Of a stretch of DNA of 64,000 nt, positions 19,012-27,774 are shown piece after piece. The position numbers and the translations under genes are program-made. The notes under the pieces were generated by a model. The model searched no databases, was not told the origin of the DNA, and was given only the letters and a program-made list of their open reading frames with translations. The DNA comes from Bordetella sp. FB-8 (lineage in GTDB: Bacteria; Pseudomonadota; Gammaproteobacteria; Burkholderiales; Burkholderiaceae_B). Location: contig NZ_KB907784.1 in the NCBI RefSeq assembly GCF_000382185.1, positions 186,001-250,000 on the forward strand, read 5' to 3'. How positions within the stretch are numbered: the first letter of the stretch is position 1; each line of letters starts with the position of its first letter.

Positions 19012-19531
19012 GTTTTTCCTCTCTGGCCTTCGCGCGATGAACGGCGACGACAAGCCCGCAAGAGGCATCCCTACTTTACGCGGCGCATAGGTTGCTTGCT
19101 CGAAGAAAGCCGACGCAATCGCCTGGGCAGCCAGTTTCCGCCGCTGCACGACCGCGGGTACCGTATAGCCATCGGGCGACATCGGACTCAGCTCACTCAG
19201 CGCTGTCTCATCTGTGTAAAGGGGCGCGCCTGGGCGCTGATGAAGATCGACCAGGCGTTCATCCAGGCCCTGGCGCTGGCCCCTGGCCCCGATATCCACC
19301 AAAAGATCGTCCACGCGCCCCCGGCTACGGGCCGGGGGCGCTGGAACTGAAAACAGTGGCCGATGGCACCGAAGATCAGCAATCCCCAGTGCTGCGGCGC
19401 GAGTGGGACTGCGATTAGCGGCAGGGCTGCGCGATACATCGTCCCCTGGCGGGAACCGGAATTTTTGCGTTTTCCGCGGGAGCGGGCCGGCATGCATGCC
19501 CGCGCGGCTGGGCTGGATGGCGGCGGCCCGC
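19012..19531. other. Non-coding or degenerate 520-base stretch
   Basis: No convincing gene was found between the ycgR and LysR stops. On the minus strand a frame near 19202-19440 starts MYRAALPLIAVPLAPQHWG and continues LLIFGAIGH, which faintly resembles the middle of an EamA/DMT transporter. It then turns into low-complexity sequence. I treat it as possible remnant DNA, not a gene. Confidence 0.4.
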
Positions 19532-20470
19532 TTAGGCGCGCACGTCCGCCTGCGCACCGCCGCGGGCCCAGGGTTGGCCGGCGAAGCTCTCGATGAGATA
19601 GTCGATGAAGCCTTGCACGCGCGCGGGCCGCCTGCGTCCAGGCGGAGTCAGAATATGAAGCACGATGGGATCGACCTGCCAATCTTCCATGACGGCTTGC
19701 AGCCTGCCTGCCTGGATATCCTTCCAGACCAGGAACTCCGGCTGCAGCGCCAGTCCCAGCCCGGCCTGCAGTGTATGCTCGAGGGCTTCGGCATTGTTGA
19801 CCCGCAGCGCCGCCTCGATCGGCTGCGCGAACTCGCCGTGGCGCTCGTGGCGGAATTTCCAGCTCGCGCCATCCTGGGAGTAGGCGTATTGCAAAGCGCG
19901 ATGCCCGGCCAGTTGGCGCGGATGATCTGGCAGGCCATGGCGTTCGAAATAGGCGGGCGAGCCGACCAGCAGGATGCGCACGCTGCAAAGGCGCCGCGCC
20001 AGCAGACTGGAATCGGCCGGGCAGGAAATGCGCAGCGCCAAGTCAAACCGGTTTGCAACCAGATCGACCTGTTCGTCGCTGAACTCGATATCCAGGTTTA
20101 CATCGGGATGCCTCTTCATGAACGGCGGCAGTGCCGGCGCCAGATGGGACAGCCCGAACGACATCGGCGCTGCGACCCGTACCGGACCCCGCAGGCTGGT
20201 AGACCGCTCGGCCAGCGCCGCCTCGGCGGCCTCGCCCTCTTCCAGAAGGCGCGCGGCATGCTTGAGCGCCGCCAGTCCGCTATCGGTCAGGGCCATGCGC
20301 CGCGACGTGCGATGAAACAGTGTGATGTTCATCCGCGCTTCCAGTCGCGCGACCGCCTTGGATACGGTGGCCTGGGATAAGGCGAGTTCGGCGGCAGCGC
20401 CGGCAAATGTTCCGACTTCGGCAATCTTGGCGAAGATGGCCCACGCCGGCAGGTCAGGCATTTTTTTCAT
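19532..20470 (-). CDS. LysR-family transcriptional regulator
   Basis: A 312-residue LysR regulator with an N-terminal winged helix-turn-helix (VGTFAGAAAELALSQATVSK, residues about 18-37) and a C-terminal periplasmic-binding-like effector domain (about 90-300). It is transcribed away from the isochorismatase-like gene at 20754, and the 283-base gap contains CGATCG repeats around 20496-20513. This divergent arrangement is the classic LysR layout, so it probably controls the 20.7-24.9 kb gene group. The inducer is unknown. The start could also be the ATG three codons later (MPDLPAW). Confidence 0.9.
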   Translation of the reverse strand: MKKMPDLPAWAIFAKIAEVGTFAGAAAELALSQATVSKAVARLEARMNITLFHRTSRRMALTDSGLAALKHAARLLEEGEAAEAALAERSTSLRGPVRVAAPMSFGLSHLAPALPPFMKRHPDVNLDIEFSDEQVDLVANRFDLALRISCPADSSLLARRLCSVRILLVGSPAYFERHGLPDHPRQLAGHRALQYAYSQDGASWKFRHERHGEFAQPIEAALRVNNAEALEHTLQAGLGLALQPEFLVWKDIQAGRLQAVMEDWQVDPIVLHILTPPGRRRPARVQGFIDYLIESFAGQPWARGGAQADVRA

Positions 20471-20753
20471 GCGGCTTGTGTAAACGGTTCGGTGCGATCG
20501 ATTCTACCGATCGAACCTGCGATGGACAACGACGATGCAGCGCGGACCGAGCGGGACGCACCTGCCTGCCTGGCGCCCTGAGCGAGGCTCGCCCCCATCG
20601 CAGCAAAAATGGAAAGCATGCTATTGCCGTCCGGTCATTTCTCTGACGCCGTCTAGTCCTTAGACTGCAGGTCGGTCGGCCTCGATGAAGTGGCGAAAGA
20701 TGTCACGCCAGCGCGGCGCACTCCTGTTCAGAATCCGTAAAGGGAACTCTTTC

Positions 20754-21437
20754 ATGTCCAAGTATCTCGAAGTCCTGACCCCGCAGAATTGCCAGATCAT
20801 CTTCATCGACCAGCAGCCGCAGATGGCATTCGGCGTGCAGTCCATCGACCGCCAGGTCCTGAAGAACAACGTCGTGGGCCTGGCCAAGGCAGCCAAGGCG
20901 TTCGGCATTCCGGCCACCCTCACCACGGTGGAAACCGAGAGCTTCTCCGGCCACACCTACCCGGAACTGCTGGCCGTGTTCCCGCAACACAAAATCCTGG
21001 AGCGCAGTTCGATGAACTCCTGGGACGACCAGAATGTGCGCGACGCCCTTGCCGCCCATGGCCGCAAGAAGGTCGTGGTGTCCGGTCTGTGGACCGAAGT
21101 GTGCAACACCACCTTTGCCCTGAGCGCCATGCTCGAAGGCGACTACGAGATCTACATGGTGGCCGACGCGTCGGGCGGCACCTCCCTGGATGCGCACAAC
21201 TACGCCATGCAGCGCATGGTGCAGGCCGGCGCCGTACCCGTGACCTGGCAGCAAGTGCTGCTCGAATGGCAGCGCGACTGGGCGCGCAAGCAGACCTACG
21301 ACGCCGTCATGGACATCGTCAAGGAACACTCCGGCGCCTATGGCATGGGCGTGGATTATGCCTACACGATGGTTCACGATGCGCCCGAGCGCGTGCGGCA
21401 CGGCGAACGCGTCGGCCCCAATCCTGCCACCAGGTAG
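20754..21437 (+). CDS. Isochorismatase-family cysteine hydrolase (YcaC-like)
   Basis: A cytoplasmic hydrolase of the isochorismatase fold, 227 residues. I chose the start MSKYLEVLTPQN, which has AAGGGAAC upstream. The expected nucleophile is C117 (GLWTEVCNTTFAL), and D19 (FIDQQ) is its partner. The usual third catalytic position near residue 84 is an Arg in ILERSSMNSW. Family members split amides or are of unknown role (YcaC); this one is not a classic isochorismatase. It is first in a plus-strand series with XapX and an amidohydrolase, which suggests degradation of an amide or ureido compound (inference). Confidence 0.85.
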   Translation: MSKYLEVLTPQNCQIIFIDQQPQMAFGVQSIDRQVLKNNVVGLAKAAKAFGIPATLTTVETESFSGHTYPELLAVFPQHKILERSSMNSWDDQNVRDALAAHGRKKVVVSGLWTEVCNTTFALSAMLEGDYEIYMVADASGGTSLDAHNYAMQRMVQAGAVPVTWQQVLLEWQRDWARKQTYDAVMDIVKEHSGAYGMGVDYAYTMVHDAPERVRHGERVGPNPATR

Positions 21438-21478
21438 TCCCGCCGGCCGCGCGGCACTGCCAGAGATCGAGGTACTGC

Positions 21479-21754
21479 ATGAAACTCTATGTTCTGTCGC
21501 TAGGCGCCGGCCTGCTGGTCGGCATCGTCTACAGCCTGCTGCATGTGCGCTCTCCCGCGCCGCCCCTGGTGGCGCTGATCGGTTTGCTCGGCATTCTGGT
21601 CGGCGAGCAGGTCATCCCGGTAGGCAGGCAATTGCTGCAAGGCTCGGCCTTCTGCGCCGCATGCGAAGCGACGCAGGCGACAAGCCATGTGCTCGGGCAG
21701 CTGCCGGGGCGGCATGCCGCCCCGCAGGGGGCCCAGGACGAGCCGCGCCCATAG
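21479..21754 (+). CDS. XapX-domain small membrane protein (DUF1427)
   Basis: A 91-residue protein with two hydrophobic helices: YVLSLGAGLLVGIVYSLL, and a Pro-Pro turn leading to LVALIGLLGILVGEQ. This is the XapX signature. The C-terminal 40 residues are polar with CAAC. The molecular role of XapX proteins is not established; they often sit beside hydrolase genes, as here. It starts 41 bases after the hydrolase stop and lies 54 bases before the amidohydrolase. Confidence 0.8.
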   Translation: MKLYVLSLGAGLLVGIVYSLLHVRSPAPPLVALIGLLGILVGEQVIPVGRQLLQGSAFCAACEATQATSHVLGQLPGRHAAPQGAQDEPRP

Positions 21755-21808
21755 GCCTGCAGGGCGATAGCACGGCCCAATACATCAAATCAGCAAGGAG
21801 TCCCCACC

Positions 21809-23701
21809 ATGACCGACCCCAGTCCCGACATCATCTTTCACAACGCCCGGATCACCACGCTCGACCGCGCCAAACCGGTGGCCAGCGCCGTGGCGATCAA
21901 GGCCGGCAGGTTCGTGGCCGTCGGCAGCGAGGAAGATGTCATGCCGCTGGCGGGCAGCAATACCCGCGTCCTCGACCTCAAGCGCAGGCCCGTCCTGCCG
22001 GGGCTGTTCGACAACCACACCCACGTGGTGCGTGGAGGCTTGAACTACAACATGGAATTGCGCTGGGACGGTGTGCGCTCGCTGGCCGACGCGATGGACA
22101 TGCTCAGGCGCCAGGTCGCCATCACGCCAGCGCCGCAATGGGTGCGCGTGATCGGCGGTTTCACCGAACACCAATTCGCCGAAAAGCGCCTGCCCACCCT
22201 CGATGAAATCAACGCCATCGCGCCCGACACGCCGGTGTTCCTGCTGCATCTGTACGACCGCGCGCTACTGAACGCCGCGGCATTGCGCGCCGTGGGCTAC
22301 ACCCAGGACACGCCGGAGCCGCCGGGCGGCCAGATCATGCGCGATGCCGACGGCAACCCCACCGGACTGCTGCTGGCCAGGCCCAACGCGACCATTCTCT
22401 ACGCCACCCTGGCCAAGGGTCCGAAGCTGCCGCTGGATTATCAGATCAACTCCACGCGCCACTTCATGCGCGAACTCAACCGCCTGGGCGTGACCGGCGT
22501 CATCGATGCCGGCGGCGGCTACCAGAACTACCCCGATGACTACGAAGTCATCCAGAAACTGGCCGACGCGGGCCAGATCACCGTGCGTCTGGCCTACAAC
22601 TTGTTCACGCAAAAACCCAAACAGGAAAAAGAGGACTTCCTCAAGTGGACCTCGTCGGTCAAGTACAAACAGGGCGACGACTATTTCCGCCACAACGGGG
22701 CGGGCGAGATGCTGGTTTATTCCGCGGCCGATTTCGAGGATTTTCGCGTCGAACGCCCCGAGATGCCACCGCAAATGGAGGGCGAGCTCGAGGAAGTCGT
22801 GCGCGTACTGGCGCAGAACCGATGGCCCTGGCGCCTGCACGCCACCTACGACCAGACCATCTCGCGCGCGCTCGACGTATTCGAGAAGGTCGACCGGGAC
22901 ACGCCGCTGGCAGGCATCAACTGGTTCTTCGACCATGCCGAGACGATCTCGGACAAGTCCATTGACCGCATCGCCGCCCTGGGCGGCGGCATTGCCGTGC
23001 AGCATCGCATGGCCTACCAGGGCGAGTATTTCGTCGAGCGCTATGGCGCGCAAGCCGCCGAGGCGACCCCGCCCATCAAGCGCATCCTGGAACGGGGCGT
23101 CAAAGTCTCCGCGGGCACCGATGCCACGCGCGTCGCTTCGTACAATCCCTGGGTATCGCTGTCGTGGATGGTTACCGGCAAGACCGTGGGCGGCCTGCGG
23201 CTCTATCCGCAGCGCAACCTGCTGGACCGCGAGACGGCGCTACGCATGTGGACCGAGAACGTGGCCTGGTTCTCGAACGAGGAAGGCCGCCGCGGACGCA
23301 TCCAGGCCGGCCAGCTCGCGGACTTCATCGTGCCGAGCAAGGATTATTTCGGCGTGCCCGAAGACGAGATCTCGTTCCTGACCTCGCACCTGACCGTGGT
23401 GGGCGGCCGCGTGGTCTACGGCGAAGGCGATTTCGCCGCTCTGGACGACAATCCCCTGCCGCCGGCCATGCCCGACTGGTCCCCCACACGCCTGTTCAAG
23501 GGCTACGGGGCCTGGGGCGAGCCTGAAGGCGCCGGCAGAAATTCGCGCTATCCGCGCTACCAGGCCATGGCCTCTTGCGCATGCTCGAGCGCATGCGGTC
23601 TGCACGGCCACGACCACGCCCAGGCCTGGGCCTCGAAAACACCGGTATCGGACCTGCAGGGCTTTTTCGGCGCCCTGGGGTGTTCCTGCTGGGCCGTGTG
23701 A
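21809..23701 (+). CDS. Metal-dependent amidohydrolase, YtcJ type
   Basis: A 630-residue amidohydrolase-superfamily enzyme (amidohydrolase_3/YtcJ group). The beta-strand-1 metal motif is H70-x-H72 (DNHTHV). A conserved Asp near VSAGTDATR ends the barrel, and an N-terminal beta-sandwich (IIFHNARITTLD) is typical. A strong AAGGAG ribosome site precedes the ATG. The C-terminal tail is unusual: C590, C592, C596, H599, H601 and H603 cluster, and C625 and C627 follow at the very end, suggesting a second metal site. The substrate is unknown; the family acts on N-substituted amino acids and related amides. Confidence 0.88.
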   Translation: MTDPSPDIIFHNARITTLDRAKPVASAVAIKAGRFVAVGSEEDVMPLAGSNTRVLDLKRRPVLPGLFDNHTHVVRGGLNYNMELRWDGVRSLADAMDMLRRQVAITPAPQWVRVIGGFTEHQFAEKRLPTLDEINAIAPDTPVFLLHLYDRALLNAAALRAVGYTQDTPEPPGGQIMRDADGNPTGLLLARPNATILYATLAKGPKLPLDYQINSTRHFMRELNRLGVTGVIDAGGGYQNYPDDYEVIQKLADAGQITVRLAYNLFTQKPKQEKEDFLKWTSSVKYKQGDDYFRHNGAGEMLVYSAADFEDFRVERPEMPPQMEGELEEVVRVLAQNRWPWRLHATYDQTISRALDVFEKVDRDTPLAGINWFFDHAETISDKSIDRIAALGGGIAVQHRMAYQGEYFVERYGAQAAEATPPIKRILERGVKVSAGTDATRVASYNPWVSLSWMVTGKTVGGLRLYPQRNLLDRETALRMWTENVAWFSNEEGRRGRIQAGQLADFIVPSKDYFGVPEDEISFLTSHLTVVGGRVVYGEGDFAALDDNPLPPAMPDWSPTRLFKGYGAWGEPEGAGRNSRYPRYQAMASCACSSACGLHGHDHAQAWASKTPVSDLQGFFGALGCSCWAV

Positions 23702-23722
23702 CCACATCAGGCGGACTTCACC

Positions 23723-24166
23723 ATGCATCGACTCGCATCCTCCTACCGCATGCCGCCCGCAGCCGTCCGCGCCCTCCTGGGCGGCAGGACGGCGCGCGTG
23801 GCGGCCTATCTCGGCCTGTGCGCCGCTTACATACAGGGCGGCCTGGTCAAGCTCACCGACTTCCCTGGAGCAATCGGCGAGATGACGCATTTCGGCCTGT
23901 CGCCCGCGCCGCTGTTCGCGGTGCTGGTGATCGCGCTCGAACTGGGCGCCTCCGCGATGATCATCGCAGGATGGCTGCGCTGGCTGGGCGCGCTGGGACT
24001 GGCAGGCTTCACCCTGATGGCAACGCTGATTGCGTTGCGCTTCTGGGAGATGCCCGCCGGCCCGGAACGCTTCATGGCGGCCAATTCCTTCTTCGAGCAC
24101 CTCGGGCTGGCAGGCGGCTTCCTGTTGGTCGCCTGGCTCGATCTGCAGCAAGCACCGGTCTCATAA
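23723..24166 (+). CDS. DoxX-family membrane protein
   Basis: A 147-residue four-helix membrane protein of the DoxX family. The recognisable parts are RVAAYLGLCAAYIQGGLVKL, then a GAIGEMTHFG loop and FAVLVIALELGASAMIIAGW, as in family members. DoxX proteins have been linked to quinone or thiol redox membrane complexes, but most are uncharacterised. AGGCGGA lies upstream as ribosome site, 21 bases after the amidohydrolase stop, so it is probably co-transcribed. Confidence 0.8.
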   Translation: MHRLASSYRMPPAAVRALLGGRTARVAAYLGLCAAYIQGGLVKLTDFPGAIGEMTHFGLSPAPLFAVLVIALELGASAMIIAGWLRWLGALGLAGFTLMATLIALRFWEMPAGPERFMAANSFFEHLGLAGGFLLVAWLDLQQAPVS

Positions 24167-24244
24167 GGCGTCGCCGTCCAGCGGCACTTTTCGCACCAGA
24201 AGACACGCTGCTCGCTCGCTCAAGCTCTCCAGATGGGAACAAAT

Positions 24245-24910
24245 ATGGAACAACCCACCGCATCCCCCCGATTGACCAGTTTGCTCGGATTCAACGCCGG
24301 CTATGTGGATACTGCCGGATTTCTGGCCCTGAATGGGCTCTTCACCGCCCACGTAACCGGCAACTTCGTCACGCTGGCCGCCTCGCTGGTGCACGGCACG
24401 AACGGAGCCCTGGCGAAACTGTCGGCTCTGCCGGTGTTCTGCGTACTGGTCGTGCTGTCGCGCCTGACGCGCTCGGTGGGCGGACTCATGGCGACCAAGA
24501 TTGTCCTGCTCGCGGCGGCTGCGGTGCTCATGATCGCGTACGGGCCATTTCCGGACAGCGATGCCGGACCGGCCTTCGCGGCCGGCATGCTACTGGTAGC
24601 CGCCATGTCCGTGCAGAATGCCGTCCAACGCATGTACCTGACGAGCGCGCCGCCGTCGACGCTCATGACCGGGACGACCACGCAGATCATGCTCGACCTG
24701 GCCGATCTGCTGCGCGGTGCGGATTCTGCCGCGCGGACCGCGGCGTGGGCGCGCTTGCGCAAGATGGTGCCTGCCGTCCTGGTCTTCGCGGCTGGCTGCG
24801 CCGCGGCCGCGCTGGCTTATGTCTGGATGGGAATGTGGTGCTTCGCCCTGCCGCCGGCCGTGGCGGCCATGGCGGCCATGGCAATGGATAGCGGCCCGTG
24901 CGGCGCGTGA
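24245..24910 (+). CDS. YoaK/DUF1275 family membrane protein
   Basis: A roughly 221-residue membrane protein of the DUF1275 (YoaK) family. It opens with LTSLLGFNAGYVDTAGFLAL and FTAHVTGNFVTLAA, the hallmark G-x-x-D and HVTGN motifs, with about six helices. I preferred the ATG at 24245, which has GGGA at proper spacing, over the ATG at 24233. It ends 27 bases before the convergent sulfide:quinone oxidoreductase fusion. The function of the family is unknown; it may be the last member of the LysR-linked series. Confidence 0.8.
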   Translation: MEQPTASPRLTSLLGFNAGYVDTAGFLALNGLFTAHVTGNFVTLAASLVHGTNGALAKLSALPVFCVLVVLSRLTRSVGGLMATKIVLLAAAAVLMIAYGPFPDSDAGPAFAAGMLLVAAMSVQNAVQRMYLTSAPPSTLMTGTTTQIMLDLADLLRGADSAARTAAWARLRKMVPAVLVFAAGCAAAALAYVWMGMWCFALPPAVAAMAAMAMDSGPCGA

Positions 24911-24937
24911 CTGCGCCAGCCCTGTGGCCGCCCGCGC

Positions 24938-26644
24938 CTAAGCCGACGCATCCTCCCGGATCTTGTGCGGATCGGCCACATCGACCAGTTTTGGATGCAC
25001 CATCCATTCGTGCCCTTTGAACATGCCCTTCCAATAGACAAAAGGCAGGATGCGTTCCTTGAGCAGCCAGGCCAAGCGGGACGGCCGCGTACCGTCGATA
25101 AGCCAGGTGGGAAAACTGGGCGCCACTTTCCCGCCGTAAAGAAATTCCGCCAGGACGATCTTGCCGCGCTCGACGGTCAGGGGGCAGGACCCGTAGCCGT
25201 TGTACTGCGCCTGGCCCTTGGCCAGACCCAGCGCTGCAAGGACGTTGTGCGCGACCACCGGCGCCTGCGCGCGAGCGGCCGCGGCTGTCTTGGCGTTGCC
25301 CGTATTGCCGGCATCGCCGAGCGCATGGATGTTCTCGTATTGCTTGTGCCGCATCGTGGCCGGGTCGATGTCGACCCAACCGGCCGCGTCGGCCAGCGGG
25401 CTGACGCGGATGAAATCGGGCGCCTTTTGCGGCGGCACGACGTGGATCATGTCGAAGGACTCGCGCACGGTTTCCTTGCTGCCGTCGGGCCCGGTCCTGA
25501 CAAATGTAGCCGTCTTGCCAGGGCCGTCGATGGATGTCAGCGTATGGCCGAAATTCAGGTCAATGCCGTAGGCCTTCACATACTCCATGAGCGCGGGCAC
25601 ATACTCGGCCACGCCGAACAAGGCGGCACCGGAATTGTAGAAACCGATGTCGATATTTCGCAGCACGCCCTGGCGCCGCCAGTGATCGGCGGAAAGATAC
25701 ATCGCCTTCTGGGGAGCGCCGGCGCATTTGATCGGCATCGGCGGCTGGGTGAACAAGGCCCTGCCCCCTCGCAGGGACTGCACCCGCTTCCACGTGTAAG
25801 GCGCGAGATCGTAGCGGTAATTGGACGTGACGCCGTTGCTGCCCAGCGTTTCGGCCAGGCCTTCGATGCCGCCCCAGTCGAGCTTCAGGCCGGGGCAAAC
25901 GACCAACTGCTTGTAGCGAACCACCCGGCATCCGTCCAGGATCACTGAATTGCTCTGCGGATCGAAAGCCGCCACAGCCGACTTGATCCACTGAGCGCCG
26001 CGCGGAATCAGCGACCCCATGGTGCGCGCCGTGTCCGGGGCCTGGAATATGCCGCGCCCGACCAGCGTCCAGCCCGGCTGGTAATAATGCACGTCGGCCG
26101 GGTCGATGATGACGACATCCAGGCCGGGATTGCGGCTTAGCATACTGGCCGTCACCGCGATGCCCGCGGCGCCGCCGCCGACGACGACCACATCGTGCGT
26201 CGCTGCGCTGATGTCCAGAGCAGTGCTTCCGGCGTTGGCGATGCGTCGCGTGACGGCGCTCATGTCGTACCCTGCGCGCTGCGCGCTTTCCAGGATATCC
26301 GTGAGGGATGATTTACCGGTCTGCGAGAGCGCCCACATCGTCGCCGATCGCATGCCGGTGCGGCAATAGGCGAGCACGGGCCTGGGCAACCTCGCCAAGG
26401 CTTCGCCGAACTGGCGCGCCTGCTCGTCGGTCACCTTGCCGGACTCGACCGGCATATAGACCGCGTCCATCCCGGCAGCGCGGGCTGCTTTCTCGATTTC
26501 GGAAAACAAAGGCTGGTCGTTGCCTTCGCCATCGGGCCGATTGCAGATCAGCGCTCGAAAGCCCGCAGTGCGCAAAGCGGCGACGTCCTGCGGAAAAATT
26601 TGCGGCGACACTGACAGTTCGGGGGTGAGTATGCGGGTATCCAT
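24938..26644 (-). CDS. Bifunctional DSP-phosphatase-like/sulfide:quinone oxidoreductase fusion
   Basis: A 568-residue two-domain protein. Residues about 1-130 are the TIGR01244/Blh-associated phosphatase-rhodanese-like domain with the loop C94-RTGMRS. Residues about 150-550 are an FAD-dependent sulfide:quinone oxidoreductase-like domain with the dinucleotide motif VVVGGGAAGIA (155-163) and two conserved cysteines, in VVCPGL and PIKCAGAP, matching the redox cysteines of SQR. It should oxidise sulfide at the membrane and pass sulfur to a thiol acceptor. It lies 41 bases after blh, whose product handles persulfides. The fusion is known in proteobacteria. Confidence 0.9.
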   Translation of the reverse strand: MDTRILTPELSVSPQIFPQDVAALRTAGFRALICNRPDGEGNDQPLFSEIEKAARAAGMDAVYMPVESGKVTDEQARQFGEALARLPRPVLAYCRTGMRSATMWALSQTGKSSLTDILESAQRAGYDMSAVTRRIANAGSTALDISAATHDVVVVGGGAAGIAVTASMLSRNPGLDVVIIDPADVHYYQPGWTLVGRGIFQAPDTARTMGSLIPRGAQWIKSAVAAFDPQSNSVILDGCRVVRYKQLVVCPGLKLDWGGIEGLAETLGSNGVTSNYRYDLAPYTWKRVQSLRGGRALFTQPPMPIKCAGAPQKAMYLSADHWRRQGVLRNIDIGFYNSGAALFGVAEYVPALMEYVKAYGIDLNFGHTLTSIDGPGKTATFVRTGPDGSKETVRESFDMIHVVPPQKAPDFIRVSPLADAAGWVDIDPATMRHKQYENIHALGDAGNTGNAKTAAAARAQAPVVAHNVLAALGLAKGQAQYNGYGSCPLTVERGKIVLAEFLYGGKVAPSFPTWLIDGTRPSRLAWLLKERILPFVYWKGMFKGHEWMVHPKLVDVADPHKIREDASA

Positions 26645-26685
26645 GTCTTTCCTCCAGAAATAGGCGTCCGCTTGTCGTGCGGATC

Positions 26686-27570
26686 TTACAGCCCGTTGAC
26701 GGGTATTTTGAGGTAACTCACGCCGTTGCTTTCCGGTTCGGGGAAATGTCCCGCGCGCATGTTGACCTGCACCGAGGGCAGGATCAGCACCGGCATTTCA
26801 AGCAGCGCGTCGCGCCTGGTGCGCATGGCCACGAACTCGTCCTCGCCGATGCCGTCGTGGACATGGATGTTCTGCGCGCGCTCCTGCGCGACGGTGCTGA
26901 CGAACTGCAACTCCCGGCCGCCGGGCCGGTAGTCGTGGCACATGTAGAGCCGGGTCTCGGCCGGCAAGGCCAGCACCCTGGCTATGGACCGGTACAGCGC
27001 ATGCGCGTCGCCCCCCGGAAAGTCGCATCGTGCCGTGCCGTAATCGGGCATGAACAGGGTGTCGCCGACGAAAGCGGCCAACTCGCGGCCATCGCCCACA
27101 ACATAGGTCACGCAGGCCGGCGTATGACCCGGCGTATGCATGATCCGCGCCTCCAGCGTGCCGATGGCAAAGCTGTCCCCGTCGTCGAACAGTCTGTCGA
27201 ACTGGCTGCCGTCGCGCGCAAAGTCCGCGCCCGCGTTAAATAGCTTGCCGAACACGGTTTGCACGGTCGTGATGTGCCTGCCTATGCCGACCCTGCCGCC
27301 CAGCTTTTGCTTGAGGTAGGGCGCCGCCGACAGGTGGTCCGCATGCACATGCGTCTCGAGGATCCACTGCACCGTGGCGCCCAACGCCTTGACGCGCCCG
27401 ACGAGCTTGTCGGCGCTGGCCGTGGATGTGCGCCCAGACTTGGGATCGTAGTCAAGCACGCTGTCGATCAGCGCACACTGCCCGCTCGCTTCATCCAGGA
27501 CGATGTAGCTCATCGTCGAGGTATGGATATCGAAATAGCCTTCGATTTGCATTGCATTCTTCTCGATCAT
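26686..27570 (-). CDS. blh: Blh-type persulfide dioxygenase (metallo-beta-lactamase fold)
   Basis: An ETHE1/Blh-like persulfide dioxygenase that oxidises glutathione persulfide to sulfite. I chose the ATG giving MIEKNAMQIEGYF, with GGGAGC upstream (294 residues). Metal motif H74-x-H76-x-D78-H79 (THVHADH), then MHTPGHTPACVTY, VGDTLFMPDYGTARCDFPGG and CHDY supply the family ligands. First gene of the minus-strand sulfide operon with the SQR fusion. The divergent TauE/SafE exporter at 27775 likely removes the sulfite produced (inference from family roles). Confidence 0.92.
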   Translation of the reverse strand: MIEKNAMQIEGYFDIHTSTMSYIVLDEASGQCALIDSVLDYDPKSGRTSTASADKLVGRVKALGATVQWILETHVHADHLSAAPYLKQKLGGRVGIGRHITTVQTVFGKLFNAGADFARDGSQFDRLFDDGDSFAIGTLEARIMHTPGHTPACVTYVVGDGRELAAFVGDTLFMPDYGTARCDFPGGDAHALYRSIARVLALPAETRLYMCHDYRPGGRELQFVSTVAQERAQNIHVHDGIGEDEFVAMRTRRDALLEMPVLILPSVQVNMRAGHFPEPESNGVSYLKIPVNGL

Positions 27571-27678
27571 GATTGCTCCCGCGCAGCCTGCCAGCTTTCG
27601 ATGGGAAATGATCCCGGCCCTGCCTGTTGCTTCCGACACGTACCGCTGGCTTTTGTCGCGCCGAAAAGCCTTGCTTGT

Positions 27679-27713
27679 TTATACTTAATAGAAATATACT
27701 TATTATTATAAGT
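27679..27713. promoter_or_regulatory. AT-rich palindromic control region of the sulfide locus
   Basis: Between blh and the TauE/SafE gene lies ACTTAT-N4-ATAAGT (27698-27713). An extra half-site, TTATACTTA, lies 15 bases away at 27679-27687 and matches ATATACTTA at 27694-27702. The patch is strikingly AT-rich in a GC-rich genome. It resembles the layout expected for an ArsR-type persulfide sensor (BigR/SqrR) operator, but no such regulator gene lies nearby. Confidence 0.55.
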
Positions 27714-27774
27714 AATTTGTTGCGGGCAAGGCAAGACCCCCTCTGCGGGTCGACGCCCCTGAGGAGAAGCATCG

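Noticed and set aside
19197..19440. Membrane-protein gene on the minus strand
   Set aside because: Only a short hydrophobic start resembles a transporter; the rest is low-complexity with no family match or ribosome site. Treated as possible remnant.
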